A stretch of 64,000 bases of DNA from Luteimonas galliterrae (GTDB lineage: Bacteria; Pseudomonadota; Gammaproteobacteria; Xanthomonadales; Xanthomonadaceae), in assembly GCF_023374055.1 (NCBI RefSeq), contig NZ_JAMBEP010000006.1, positions 57,424 to 121,423 of the forward strand. Reading direction: 5' to 3'. The notes under the pieces were generated by a model. That model was not told the DNA's origin. It saw only the letters and a program-made list of their open reading frames with translations, and ran no database searches. Below, one piece after another: positions 27,743-34,915 of the stretch (its first letter is position 1; each line of letters begins with the position of its first letter). A program made the position numbers and the translations under genes.

Positions 27743-28282
27743 TTCATTCGTGTCGCCCGCCGACCACTGCTCATAGCTGATGATCTCAACGCCATGCTTG
27801 GCGAGCTTCCATGTAGCGGAAGCGGCGCCTGACGTGCCAACCTTTTTCCCATCCCTATATCGAACAGCGTCGACGGCGTAAAGAGGCTTGTCGTCTTTGT
27901 GTCTGAAAGTAGAGGTTTCCATAAGCGCGCTGCAAGGGTAGGGAGAAACGTTGAACTGCTCTATCTCGTCGCCCGCTGCGAAGGACTCGATCGGGATCAC
28001 GGTTCTCCCGCTCTTTAGCCCTTCATGCCAACTCGCAGGCCTTTCAGACGCGCGGCAACCCGGATCTCTAAGCTTGCAAATCTGCGTATCGGTTATAAGT
28101 TTCTCTACTCCGTTTTTCCTATAGACCAGCCTAAATGGGAACTCGCCACTTGTTTTGATGGGGGTCGATGACTCTGGCTCCGCCATGCATTGTAGTTTCG
28201 CATCCAACGCTAAAGTCGCTGCGCATCCTGTCGCTGAAAGCAGCATCGAGAAGCATGCCAGTCTTGCGGTGATCTTCGTCAT
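27737..28282 (-). CDS. lipoprotein of unknown function, cassette 11
   Basis: 181 residues. The signal peptide ends in a lipobox (LLSATGC), so the mature protein is probably lipid-anchored. Five further cysteines in the mature part could form disulfides. The TAA stop is the one in the attC core. I do not recognise the family. Confidence 0.7.
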   Translation of the reverse strand: MTKITARLACFSMLLSATGCAATLALDAKLQCMAEPESSTPIKTSGEFPFRLVYRKNGVEKLITDTQICKLRDPGCRASERPASWHEGLKSGRTVIPIESFAAGDEIEQFNVSPYPCSALMETSTFRHKDDKPLYAVDAVRYRDGKKVGTSGAASATWKLAKHGVEIISYEQWSAGDTNEP

Positions 28283-28286
28283 GATC

Positions 28287-28345
28287 CCTGACGCCTGAAT
28301 TAAGCCGGCCCGCGAAGCGGGTTCGGCTTGAATGAATTGTTAGGC
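28287..28345 (-). repeat. attC 10
   Basis: Standard site except for CTGACGCC in the left core in place of CTAACGCC; the right core is GTTAGGC. Confidence 0.9.
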
Positions 28346-28723
28346 CCCATCCCTGGATTTGTACCAGTCAGCTGGGTACCTGGAGAACAAAGCGTAATAC
28401 AAAGCCTCAGACCATGAGCACTTGCCGCGCCCAACCAAAAACAAGCCGAACATACCTGCAACTAGGACACAACCGATATAAATAAAAACGGGGATACCGA
28501 TCATGAAGGCGAGCAGTAGCCAGCCAGTAGTTGCGCTGAAAGGGACCGACCTAGTGACTGGAACGCCAAGAACGGCGGTATACAAGTAGCTGAAGGACAC
28601 GAAGAGAAGCCCGAAGCCGACCGCCACCCCGGCAAAGCCCACACAAGTGGTGAGGAGGTAGTAACGGGGCTGAAGCCTATAAGTCGCGGATTTGTTGGTG
28701 GCGAGTTCTCGGGGAAGTTTCAT
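28340..28723 (-). CDS. integral membrane protein of unknown function, cassette 10
   Basis: 127 residues with about three membrane helices (YYLLTTCVGFAGVAVGFGLL, GWLLLAFMIGIPVFIYIGCV and the following segment) and a cytoplasmic tail ending in the aromatic YYALFSRYPADWYKSRDGA. The ATG at 28723 lies just after attC 9; the longer frame would translate the attC itself. The stop is the attC TAA. Confidence 0.65.
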   Translation of the reverse strand: MKLPRELATNKSATYRLQPRYYLLTTCVGFAGVAVGFGLLFVSFSYLYTAVLGVPVTRSVPFSATTGWLLLAFMIGIPVFIYIGCVLVAGMFGLFLVGRGKCSWSEALYYALFSRYPADWYKSRDGA

Positions 28724-28728
28724 AAAGA

Positions 28729-28788
28729 GCCTAACGCCTGAGTTAAGCCGAGCCGCAAAGCGGCCTCGGCTTGAATGAATTGTTAGGA
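28729..28788 (-). repeat. attC 9
   Basis: Standard arms, with CTAACGCCTGAGTTAAGCCG on the left and GTTAGGA as the right core. Confidence 0.9.
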
Positions 28789-29202
28789 GCCTGTGCCGAG
28801 AACAAGGATTCCGGCATCGACATCCCACGTGAACATCGTTTGCTCTCTTGCAATGATTCGCAGGCGCGTTCCGATCGGATAGGTTTCGGGATGGAACGGT
28901 TTACCCATTGGCTTTGACAGGTTGCACCCTTGCCATTGGGCTACGCCAATATCTATTACCTGTCCCTCAACTTGGCGATTCGTCCACGCGTCGAGGACGA
29001 GCAATGAAAGCGCTGGATCTCCGGTAGATGTGGTTGTGTAACCGACAACTTTTCCGAGAAAGGCGAAGTGCGAAGGATATTGGTAAGGAACCTTGGGGCC
29101 TTCAGGCCCCAGCCAGAGCGCCAAGGGCGGACTGCAAGAGAACGCGGGACTCGACACCGTGAGCAGGGCTATTAAACAGAGCGACGAGTGATGGAGTTTC
29201 AT
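28783..29202 (-). CDS. exported protein of unknown function, cassette 9
   Basis: 139 residues. It has a signal peptide (MKLHHSSLCLIALLTVSSPA) followed by FSCSPP, either a signal peptidase I site or a lipobox-like site. The mature part is beta-rich with two cysteines (FSC and QGCNL). The stop is the attC TAA. An ATG two codons upstream is equally possible. Confidence 0.65.
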   Translation of the reverse strand: MKLHHSSLCLIALLTVSSPAFSCSPPLALWLGPEGPKVPYQYPSHFAFLGKVVGYTTTSTGDPALSLLVLDAWTNRQVEGQVIDIGVAQWQGCNLSKPMGKPFHPETYPIGTRLRIIAREQTMFTWDVDAGILVLGTGS

Positions 29203-29206
29203 GGGC

Positions 29207-29266
29207 ACCTAACGCCTGAATTAAGCCGACCCGCGAAGCGGGTTCGGCTTGAATGAATTGTTAGGC
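29207..29266 (-). repeat. attC 8
   Basis: Standard site, left core CCTAACGCC, right core GTTAGGC. Confidence 0.92.
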
Positions 29267-29554
29267 CTCATCAGGTTTGCGCACTGGATGGTCACATTGC
29301 ATGCAGCTACGTGTAAATGAATTGGCAAATCCAAGCCACCACCAGCCCGCCCAGCCTACATGTTTGCCACAATTGGTGCAGCGTCGAAAGCTGGCTGCAT
29401 ATCCCAGCATAGCCCCAACCATAACAACGAATATTCCGTAATCGTGACCCGAGAAAAGAAGGACGACTCCTAACAGTACGAGGCTGATGCAGGCAATACG
29501 CAGAGCAGTGAACACACGCCAGGCACTTTTTGAGATTGCACGGGAGTTGCTCAT
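29261..29554 (-). CDS. membrane protein with zinc-ribbon-like cysteines, cassette 8
   Basis: 97 residues. Two membrane helices (about residues 17-35 and 38-55) are followed by a soluble part with CTNC and CMQC pairs 27 residues apart, as in zinc ribbons. The ATG at 29554 was chosen because an upstream start would lie in attC 7. Unknown role. Confidence 0.65.
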   Translation of the reverse strand: MSNSRAISKSAWRVFTALRIACISLVLLGVVLLFSGHDYGIFVVMVGAMLGYAASFRRCTNCGKHVGWAGWWWLGFANSFTRSCMQCDHPVRKPDEA

Positions 29555-29558
29555 GAGG

Positions 29559-29617
29559 TCTAACACCTGAATTAAGCGGGGCCGCGAAGCGGCATCCGCT
29601 TGAATGAATTGTTAGAG
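29559..29617 (-). repeat. attC 7
   Basis: CTAACACCTGAATTAAGCGG on the left with a GGGGCCGCGAAGCGGC-type tip; right core GTTAGAG. Confidence 0.9.
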
Positions 29618-30283
29618 CGCGGGCTCTGATATGAAAGCAAGAAATGCATCTCCAAGAGGAGTGGTGCGCTTTTCAGCCAAGCCGTGCCCGGTCATCATCA
29701 CTTGTAGCCCAACGTTACCTACGAGCCCTCTGGCCACTAGATCATTCCAGACCTGGCCATAGACTTGCCCTTTCCCTCTCAGCCCTGGAATGCCTTGCTC
29801 AATGACCGAGGACAAGGCGCCCATCATTACATTCGCCGAGCCAGGAGGTTGTTGGAAGAACTTGAGCAACTGGACGTGTAGCTCGGTGAAAGAGTCAATG
29901 TACTCAAGGAAGATCTGCTGCAAGGACTCTTCCGGGGCTTTGCCAGAAGCGATATTGAACAAGGCGTTCCGTAGCGCTTCTCGCTTCTCTTGACGGTGGG
30001 TACGCACGGCTAGTTGCGAGGCGTGAAGGACTGCGGAAACGAACTCCTCGTTCTCACTCAATTGCTGGATGTCGACGCCCCGCTGTTCTAGCTCTACGAG
30101 TTTTTCGCCGACATATGCCATCCATTCGATGCGCCGCTTCTCAAGCGGTGGTTGAACTACGTGCTGGAAGAGCTCGACCGAAGGCCCGCCGATGATCGGT
30201 ACCGCCGACAGTCCCGCTTTAGCTAAAGCATGCAGGGTGTCGCCCTTGCTCTGCTTTGGCGGCACTAACTTGTCAGTAGCCAT
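29612..30283 (-). CDS. helical cytoplasmic protein of unknown function, cassette 7
   Basis: 223 residues. A short hydrophobic turn (LSAVPIIGGPSVELFQHVVQ) is followed by long charged helices (EKRRIEWMAYVGEKLVELEQ and following), then a C-terminal globular part. The layout recalls DUF4393-type proteins, some of which are linked with abortive infection, but this is only a resemblance in pattern. The TAA stop lies in the attC core. Confidence 0.65.
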   Translation of the reverse strand: MATDKLVPPKQSKGDTLHALAKAGLSAVPIIGGPSVELFQHVVQPPLEKRRIEWMAYVGEKLVELEQRGVDIQQLSENEEFVSAVLHASQLAVRTHRQEKREALRNALFNIASGKAPEESLQQIFLEYIDSFTELHVQLLKFFQQPPGSANVMMGALSSVIEQGIPGLRGKGQVYGQVWNDLVARGLVGNVGLQVMMTGHGLAEKRTTPLGDAFLAFISEPAL

Positions 30284-30298
30284 GAATCCTCCCGAGCG

Positions 30299-30358
30299 CT
30301 CTAACGCCTGAATTAAGCCGAGCCGCGAAGCGGCTTCGGCTTGAATGAATTGTTAGCG
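30299..30358 (-). repeat. attC 6
   Basis: Standard site with an AGCCGCGAAGCGGCT tip; right core GTTAGCG. The upstream gene reads through most of it. Confidence 0.92.
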
Positions 30359-30723
30359 CCCGCACCGGCGCTGCGGAGACCAACGAGCTTGTGAGTGAGC
30401 CACACCTTGCTCTCAACGGCTGCCGCATCCGGGCATTTGACCATGTATGGCTTGCCAGAGACGCTGCTCTTTGTGGCCGCCAAGTCAATGAATGACTCGG
30501 TGGTTGTGACAAGCCCCTTTTTGGCGAGGTAGTCGTACTTGCGCCGGAGATGGCTCGCCGCCTGCTTGGAGTTGTGCCAAGAGCCATTGCGATAGAACTG
30601 GCAGCCAGACCGCTCCAGCACAACAAACAACTGGCCAATCTCACGCGTAGCAGAAGCGTGCTGACTCTGAGCAGCAACCGTGCTGGAGAACAGCAGGACA
30701 AATGCTAAGGCGATCGACTTCAT
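30313..30723 (-). CDS. DUF5329-like exported protein, cassette 6
   Basis: 136 residues. It has a signal peptide (MKSIALAFVLLFSSTVAAQS), then a domain with FVVLERSGCQFYRNGSWHNS, QAASHLRRKYDYLAKKGLV and SGKPYMVKCPD, which matches the DUF5329 pattern. The last ~13 residues (NNSFKPKPLRGSA) are encoded by the attC palindrome. The gene therefore has an attC-derived tail, unlike its neighbours, whose stops are in the attC core. Function unknown. Confidence 0.75.
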   Translation of the reverse strand: MKSIALAFVLLFSSTVAAQSQHASATREIGQLFVVLERSGCQFYRNGSWHNSKQAASHLRRKYDYLAKKGLVTTTESFIDLAATKSSVSGKPYMVKCPDAAAVESKVWLTHKLVGLRSAGAGANNSFKPKPLRGSA

Positions 30724-30733
30724 CTGTTTAGGG

Positions 30734-30793
30734 CGCTAACGCCTGAATTAAGCCGACCCGCGAAGCGGGTTCGGCTTGAATGAATTGTTAGCT
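30734..30793 (-). repeat. attC 5
   Basis: Standard site; left GCTAACGCC, right core GTTAGCT. Confidence 0.92.
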
Positions 30794-31312
30794 GCGACAA
30801 GAGTACGTGCTGTCATGCCGAGCCTTTATGTCGGTGGGAGAGACAGTAGAAATGAGCGAGCGGAAATCATGAAGCATGGTTCGTGCGGAATAGCTGACCC
30901 CGCCCACATCAAAGCTCACATCTCGAGACTTCGTATCAACGCCGGACAAGAACCCCGTTAGGCCGGACGCAACGGCCTTTCCTTGAAATTCTTGCTTCGA
31001 CAGGGGCATTCGCAGCCTGGAAAGGTAGCGCTTCTGTATAACAATCCTCTCCGCGAGGTCCTCTGAGAAACATATGCGGGCTTGTGCCATCGTTCTAAGC
31101 ACCTCAAAAGCTCCCAAGACCCACAGCCATAGCAGCGCGTACCCTTTGTTTAGGGTGACGCCATCAACACTTTGGTCTGAAATTACCGCCGCATCGAGCA
31201 GCCTCTCCACCTCTACAGCGACGTCCAACAGGGACGTCACCTGGAAATCGGTGAGCGGCGAGAATGCGATTAAAGGGTGCTTTTTCAACATGTCCGCGAC
31301 GGCATTTTCCAT
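30788..31312 (-). CDS. hypothetical protein, cassette 5
   Basis: 174 residues, soluble. The middle stretch GYALLWLWVLGAFEVLRTMA is amphipathic or hydrophobic, followed by KRYLSRLRMPLSKQEFQG. No family recognised. The stop is the attC TAA and the ATG lies just after attC 4, so the gene fills the cassette, as is usual. Confidence 0.65.
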   Translation of the reverse strand: MENAVADMLKKHPLIAFSPLTDFQVTSLLDVAVEVERLLDAAVISDQSVDGVTLNKGYALLWLWVLGAFEVLRTMAQARICFSEDLAERIVIQKRYLSRLRMPLSKQEFQGKAVASGLTGFLSGVDTKSRDVSFDVGGVSYSARTMLHDFRSLISTVSPTDIKARHDSTYSCRS

Positions 31313-31316
31313 AGCA

Positions 31317-31375
31317 GCTAACGCCTGAATTAAGCCGACCCGCGAAGCGGGTTCGGCTTGAATGAATTGTTAGAC
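31317..31375 (-). repeat. attC 4
   Basis: Standard site; left GCTAACGCC, right core GTTAGAC. Confidence 0.92.
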
Positions 31376-32029
31376 GGCACGCTTGGAATGCCCTGAATGA
31401 AAAATTGGCGATAGCTCCAGTCCGCGCCATCCGTGAGCTTGAACGATATCAAAGAACTTTTGCGACGCTATGGTGCCGTGCCAAGCGCCGAAGCCGCTAC
31501 CGAACCATGCTGCAGTTAGAGACAGATCCGCCGCGTCCGATAAAGCTTGCTCCGGAATTACAATCGATGTGGGTGGGTGGTACTTCACTTTTCCGCAGAA
31601 CGGCCCGGTTGGCGGAACGGTGTAGGTGTCGGCTTCCTCGTTGAAAGGTTTGCAGGTCACCGTAGGCAACTCCGAAGTGTCAACACCCTTGATCACGCCG
31701 GTTATTATTAATTGGCGTAGGTTGTCCAGTGGTTGTCCGGACTTATGATCTAGTGCGGCGCAAAAATCTATCCCGGCAATTCTATTTTTACGAAGAACTG
31801 ACTCCACTTCCGGAGCTACAAACCAAGCATCAAATACCCAGTTGAGCTGGCGGAAATGAGAGTGGGTTACGCGATTCGATTTGCGGAACCGAAATGGAGC
31901 TACCTGGGACTCGTATACCCCGCAGCAGTCGCAGTGTCCTTTATATGTTTGGTCGGCCCAGGAGCTTTCTGGCTGAGGGTAGCCATGATGCCCCTTCGCT
32001 CCCATATCAAACCACCGGACACTTGCCAT
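31370..32029 (-). CDS. possible double-CxxCG motif protein, cassette 4
   Basis: 219 residues. A first CDCCG (CxxCG) motif lies about 35 residues from the start and a second incomplete CG motif (TGPFCGKVKY) about 110 residues later. This spacing recalls the double-CxxCG proteins known from myxobacteria, some of which act as toxin immunity proteins. One cysteine of the second pair is missing, so the match is weak. The stop is the attC TAA; the ATG at 32029 lies just before attC 3. Confidence 0.6.
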   Translation of the reverse strand: MASVRWFDMGAKGHHGYPQPESSWADQTYKGHCDCCGVYESQVAPFRFRKSNRVTHSHFRQLNWVFDAWFVAPEVESVLRKNRIAGIDFCAALDHKSGQPLDNLRQLIITGVIKGVDTSELPTVTCKPFNEEADTYTVPPTGPFCGKVKYHPPTSIVIPEQALSDAADLSLTAAWFGSGFGAWHGTIASQKFFDIVQAHGWRGLELSPIFHSGHSKRAV

Positions 32030-32033
32030 GCCG

Positions 32034-32091
32034 TCTAACACCTGAGTTAAGCCGCGCCGCGAAGCGGCGCCGGTTGGACGAATTGTCAGGC
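32034..32091 (-). repeat. attC 3
   Basis: Left CTAACACCTGAGTTAAGCCG, GCGCCGCGAAGCGGCGC tip, right core GTCAGGC instead of GTTAGGC. Confidence 0.88.
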
Positions 32092-32100
32092 GGCAGCCGC

Positions 32101-32427
32101 TTAGTTACCAAGTTCGCTAGACACATGTTCGGCTATCTCACTGGTGTTCCTGACAAACGCTGCCTCTAGATCAATTCCGCACTTGTTCGCCAAGACAAGA
32201 ATGGACCAGAGACAATCCGACAACTCATGACCAAGTTTCGCCTTGCAGTCTTCGATAGTTCGGACGCCCGCGTTTGCTTGGATCAGTTTTGCCAGATCGC
32301 CTACGTCCCCCATGAATCCGAGCGCAAGTTCCTGTGTAGTCCAGACGCGGCCGTACCTCTTGGTCTCTAGCTGCTCGTAGAGCTCGTTTAGTTGTAGTGC
32401 CGCTTTCTCAAGATCGCTGAAGTGCAT
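32101..32427 (-). CDS. MazG-like nucleotide pyrophosphohydrolase, cassette 3
   Basis: 108 residues, all helical. ELALGFMGDVGDLAKLIQAN and HELSDCLWSILVLANKCGID reproduce the MazG/all-alpha NTP pyrophosphatase metal-binding pattern, although the first ExxE motif is altered (GDVGD). It probably hydrolyses (d)NTPs; specificity unknown. The stop lies 10 bp before attC 3. Confidence 0.82.
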   Translation of the reverse strand: MHFSDLEKAALQLNELYEQLETKRYGRVWTTQELALGFMGDVGDLAKLIQANAGVRTIEDCKAKLGHELSDCLWSILVLANKCGIDLEAAFVRNTSEIAEHVSSELGN

Positions 32428-32433
32428 GTGTAC

Positions 32434-32494
32434 CGCCTAACGCCTGAATTAAGCCGACCCGCGAAGCGGGTTCGGCTTGAATGAATTGTTAGGG
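32434..32494 (-). repeat. attC 2
   Basis: Standard site; left GCCTAACGCC, right core GTTAGGG. Confidence 0.92.
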
Positions 32495-32926
32495 CGCGTA
32501 CCGCTGGACCCAAAGCTCATGATCCCCGTTGGGATCACTGAGGCTGCGCGAGCACGACACCCGGTTGAAATTGTCATAGTCATTGTGCCAAACACAGTAG
32601 AGCACCTGGCCCGAGGTGAACGAGATCTCCAACTGTCTGACCCGATCTGGGCCGCAGTGAACGTACCGTGCAGTGCCTTGGCGGGGCGAGCCGTCAACCG
32701 TGCCTGTTACATCTAGCGAGTCCGAGTCCTCGTTGCCGGATAGGGTGAGCTGGCCGGTGTATGTCTGATCGCCATGTGAGCCAAGCACGCCGTAATCGCC
32801 TCGCAGCCAGCTGACTATCTTGGCATCGTTTCCAGCCGCGGCGGTGCAAATCCGGCTGGTAGGCGGTGGCGGCGCAGGTAGCGAACTACCCCAAAGCGCA
32901 ACTACGAGAAGCAAGAATGTGTCCAT
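32489..32926 (-). CDS. exported protein of unknown function, cassette 2
   Basis: 145 residues. It has a short signal peptide (MDTFLLLVVALWGSSLPAPP), then a beta-rich domain with four cysteines (RICTAA, YVHCGP, VLYCVW, VSCSRS) and the segment TYTGQLTLSGNEDSDSLDV. The stop is the attC TAA. Not recognised. Confidence 0.68.
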   Translation of the reverse strand: MDTFLLLVVALWGSSLPAPPPPTSRICTAAAGNDAKIVSWLRGDYGVLGSHGDQTYTGQLTLSGNEDSDSLDVTGTVDGSPRQGTARYVHCGPDRVRQLEISFTSGQVLYCVWHNDYDNFNRVSCSRSLSDPNGDHELWVQRYAP

Positions 32927-32931
32927 AGCGC

Positions 32932-32990
32932 CCTAACGCCTGAATTAAGCCGAACCGCGAAGCGGTTTCGGCTTGAATGAATTGTTAGGC
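32932..32990 (-). repeat. attC 1
   Basis: Site of the first cassette: left CCTAACGCC, right core GTTAGGC, tip ACCGCGAAGCGGT. Confidence 0.92.
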
Positions 32991-33272
32991 CCCGGTGGCC
33001 GAGGCCTCTGCCAGCGCAGTATCCCAGAGCACAAAAGCATTTGTCTCGGGTGAGCGCAGGGTCAACAGCGGAGCCACGTCCAGGTGCCAGCGGCGGAAGA
33101 TCACAAGGAGTTGCCGCACCGTCTCAGGCTGCACAGGAGTACTAAGGGTCAACTCCAACGTAGTACCGGTGCCACGGATGGCTTGGTACTCGGGCAGAGA
33201 GCCAAGCCAGCGGAAGAACTGATCCTCGTCCGCTGAGGTGAAGAACACTGGGCCTTCAAATGAAATGATCAC
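32985..33272 (-). CDS. hypothetical protein, cassette 1 (closest to the integrase)
   Basis: 95 residues starting at a GTG immediately inside the recombination site (GTTAGGCCCCGTGATCATTT on the minus strand), so the leader is almost absent. Soluble, mixed alpha/beta, no known motif. It ends in the attC 1 TAA. As the first cassette it would be the most recently acquired and the best expressed from an integron promoter. Confidence 0.65.
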   Translation of the reverse strand: MIISFEGPVFFTSADEDQFFRWLGSLPEYQAIRGTGTTLELTLSTPVQPETVRQLLVIFRRWHLDVAPLLTLRSPETNAFVLWDTALAEASATGA

Positions 33273-33340
33273 GGGGCCTAACTACATTTAGACCCCAAGA
33301 TGGGGCATAGCGCGAGTTTGCACTTGGTCCGTCGAAGGCG
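33273..33340 (-). promoter_or_regulatory. probable attI recombination site
   Basis: On the minus strand CTAAATGTAGTTAGGCCCC joins the array to the integrase leader. GTTAGGC is the core at which cassettes insert. The flanking 100 bp towards intI presumably hold the divergent integrase and cassette promoters, but I see no convincing -35/-10 pair there. Confidence 0.6.
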
Positions 33341-33440
33341 TCAATCAGACTATTCTGACAAAAATCAACGGCTTGGGTCGATATCCGCTAACCGTATCAG
33401 GGAAGAGACTCGCTAGTTATGCCGGCCAGTCGACCCCTAT

Positions 33441-34451
33441 ATGTCTTATCGCGGTGAAACGACCCCTATAAAACCTGAAGTCGAACAGGTTCCCCGCCGG
33501 GGCTTGTTCGATGAAATTCGGGCCCGAATGCGGTTGAAGCACTACAGCCTTCGAACCGAAGCGGTGTATCTGGGCTGGATTCGCCGGTATATCCGGGCAA
33601 ATGGCAGACGACATCCGCGCGATATGGGCAGTGTGGAGGTCGAGGCTTTTCTCTCACGATTGGCGACGGAGGGCGGGGCGTCGGCGAGTACACAGAACCA
33701 GGCATTGTCGGCGCTGCTGTTCCTGTATCGAGAAGTCTTGGGAATCAAGTTGCCATGGATGGAGAACGTGGTGCGCGCAAAACGGACCCGGCGTCTGCCG
33801 ACCGTGCTTGCCCGGGGCGAGGTGGCCATGCTGCTGCGACAGCTGTCCGGCAGGGAATGGTTGATGGCGAGCTTGTTGTACGGCGGCGGTTTGCGCCTGA
33901 TGGAGTGCCTGCGGCTTCGGATCAAGGATGTGGACGTTGTGCGCGGCGAAATTACGGTGCGCGAGGGCAAGGGCGCCAAAGATCGCAAAACGGTGTTGCC
34001 GGCCGCGCTGCGCGAACCGGTCAAGCGGCAGATCAATGCAACATTGGTCTTGCACGAAGCCGATCTGGCGCAAGGCTACGGCGAGGTGTCGCTGCCTGCG
34101 GCGCTTGCGCGGAAGTATCCGAATGCGGCGCGGCAGCCGGGATGGCAATACGTGTTTCCGGCGACAAGGCGCGGCATCGATCCGCGGGACGGTCGGGAAA
34201 AGCGTCACCACCTGGACGAAAAGGTACTCCAGCGCGCAGTGTCTGGCGCAGCAAGATGCGCGGGCATCTTGAAGCCGGTGGGGCCGCACACGCTACGTCA
34301 TTGCTTCGCGACTCATTTGCTGGAGATGGGTGCCGATATCCGGACGATCCAGGAACTGCTCGGCCATAAAGATGTGAGCACGACGCAGATCTACACGCAC
34401 GTGCTCGATCGCGGCGCCAGCGGCGTGGTCAGTCCTCTGGATCGCATCTGA
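33441..34451 (+). CDS. intI: integron integrase (tyrosine recombinase)
   Basis: 336 residues. A tyrosine recombinase with all catalytic residues: Arg152 ([13 protein letters not shown]), His283 and Arg286 ([12 protein letters not shown]), His309 (ELLGHKD) and nucleophile Tyr318 (TTQIYTHVL). The IntI-specific insertion, with [19 protein letters not shown] and the following segment, is present, which separates it from XerC/D. It is intact and probably active. It reads away from the array, as in class 1 and Xanthomonas-type integrons. Its own GC is higher than that of the cassettes. Confidence 0.97.
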   Translation: MSYRGETTPIKPEVEQVPRRGLFDEIRARMRLKHYSLRTEAVYLGWIRRYIRANGRRHPRDMGSVEVEAFLSRLATEGGASASTQNQALSALLFLYREVLGIKLPWMENVVRAKRTRRLPTVLARGEVAMLLRQLSGREWLMASLLYGGGLRLMECLRLRIKDVDVVRGEITVREGKGAKDRKTVLPAALREPVKRQINATLVLHEADLAQGYGEVSLPAALARKYPNAARQPGWQYVFPATRRGIDPRDGREKRHHLDEKVLQRAVSGAARCAGILKPVGPHTLRHCFATHLLEMGADIRTIQELLGHKDVSTTQIYTHVLDRGASGVVSPLDRI

Positions 34452-34511
34452 TCAGGAAAACGAAAGAAGCGGGATCAGAGACCATAAAACGGTTGCAACT
34501 CAGGTTTCCGA

Positions 34512-34865
34512 TCAAAAGCTGATCTCATAGGACGTATAGAACGCTTTCCCAGCGGCTACCGGTAGCGTTGCAGTGCCCAGCTCTTGTTCGAAACACCGGG
34601 CCAGCGCGGATTCTCCGTTGCGCCAGGTGCGATCGGTGGCGCCGCCTTGGGCGACATGGGCGACGATGGTGAATGGCGGGGGCGTGCCCTTGATGGGCCC
34701 GCAGGTCGCGATGGCATCGTCGAGCGCTTTGCCCTGCGCCTCGACCAGTTCTGCCTTGTCGGTGGAACTGATCGCCGCCTCGTATTGGTCGGCGAACGAT
34801 TTGGCCTGAGCGAAAGAAATATCCGCGGCGGCAAGTTGAGCCACAAACAACAGAAATCCGATCAT
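34512..34865 (-). CDS. small exported protein of unknown function
   Basis: 117 residues with a signal peptide (MIGFLLFVAQLAAADI). The mature part is helical with two cysteines (IATCGPIKG and ARCFEQELG). It converges on intI. The preceding short gap (34452-34511) contains no attC, so it is probably not a cassette. Confidence 0.55.
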   Translation of the reverse strand: MIGFLLFVAQLAAADISFAQAKSFADQYEAAISSTDKAELVEAQGKALDDAIATCGPIKGTPPPFTIVAHVAQGGATDRTWRNGESALARCFEQELGTATLPVAAGKAFYTSYEISF

Positions 34866-34915
34866 GGGAATCTCTCCATTGGCCAACGCCCGAATCCGGA
34901 TGGGAGGCTAAACCA

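Larger units (their letters stand above)
26425..33440. mobile_element. chromosomal integron cassette array with about 13 cassettes
   Basis: Fourteen genes all read leftward from the integrase and are separated by about 60-bp imperfect palindromes (attC). The + strand consensus begins CTAACGCCTGAATTAAGCCG and ends GCTTGAATGAATTGTTAGGC, with a variable CGAAGC hairpin tip between. Cassettes are 350-950 bp, with lower and variable GC compared with the flanks. Most stop codons fall on the TAA in the GTTAGGC core. The layout, intI divergent from the cassettes with a recombination site between, matches Xanthomonas-type chromosomal integrons. Confidence 0.95.

Noticed and set aside
30273..30701. A second frame of 142 codons overlapping the DUF5329-like gene
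   Set aside because: It has no signal peptide or family pattern, while the other frame has both.
26425..33000. Regular 60-bp repeats as a CRISPR array
   Set aside because: Spacers are 300-900 bp and coding, and the repeats are imperfect palindromes with GTTAGGC cores; these are attC sites.
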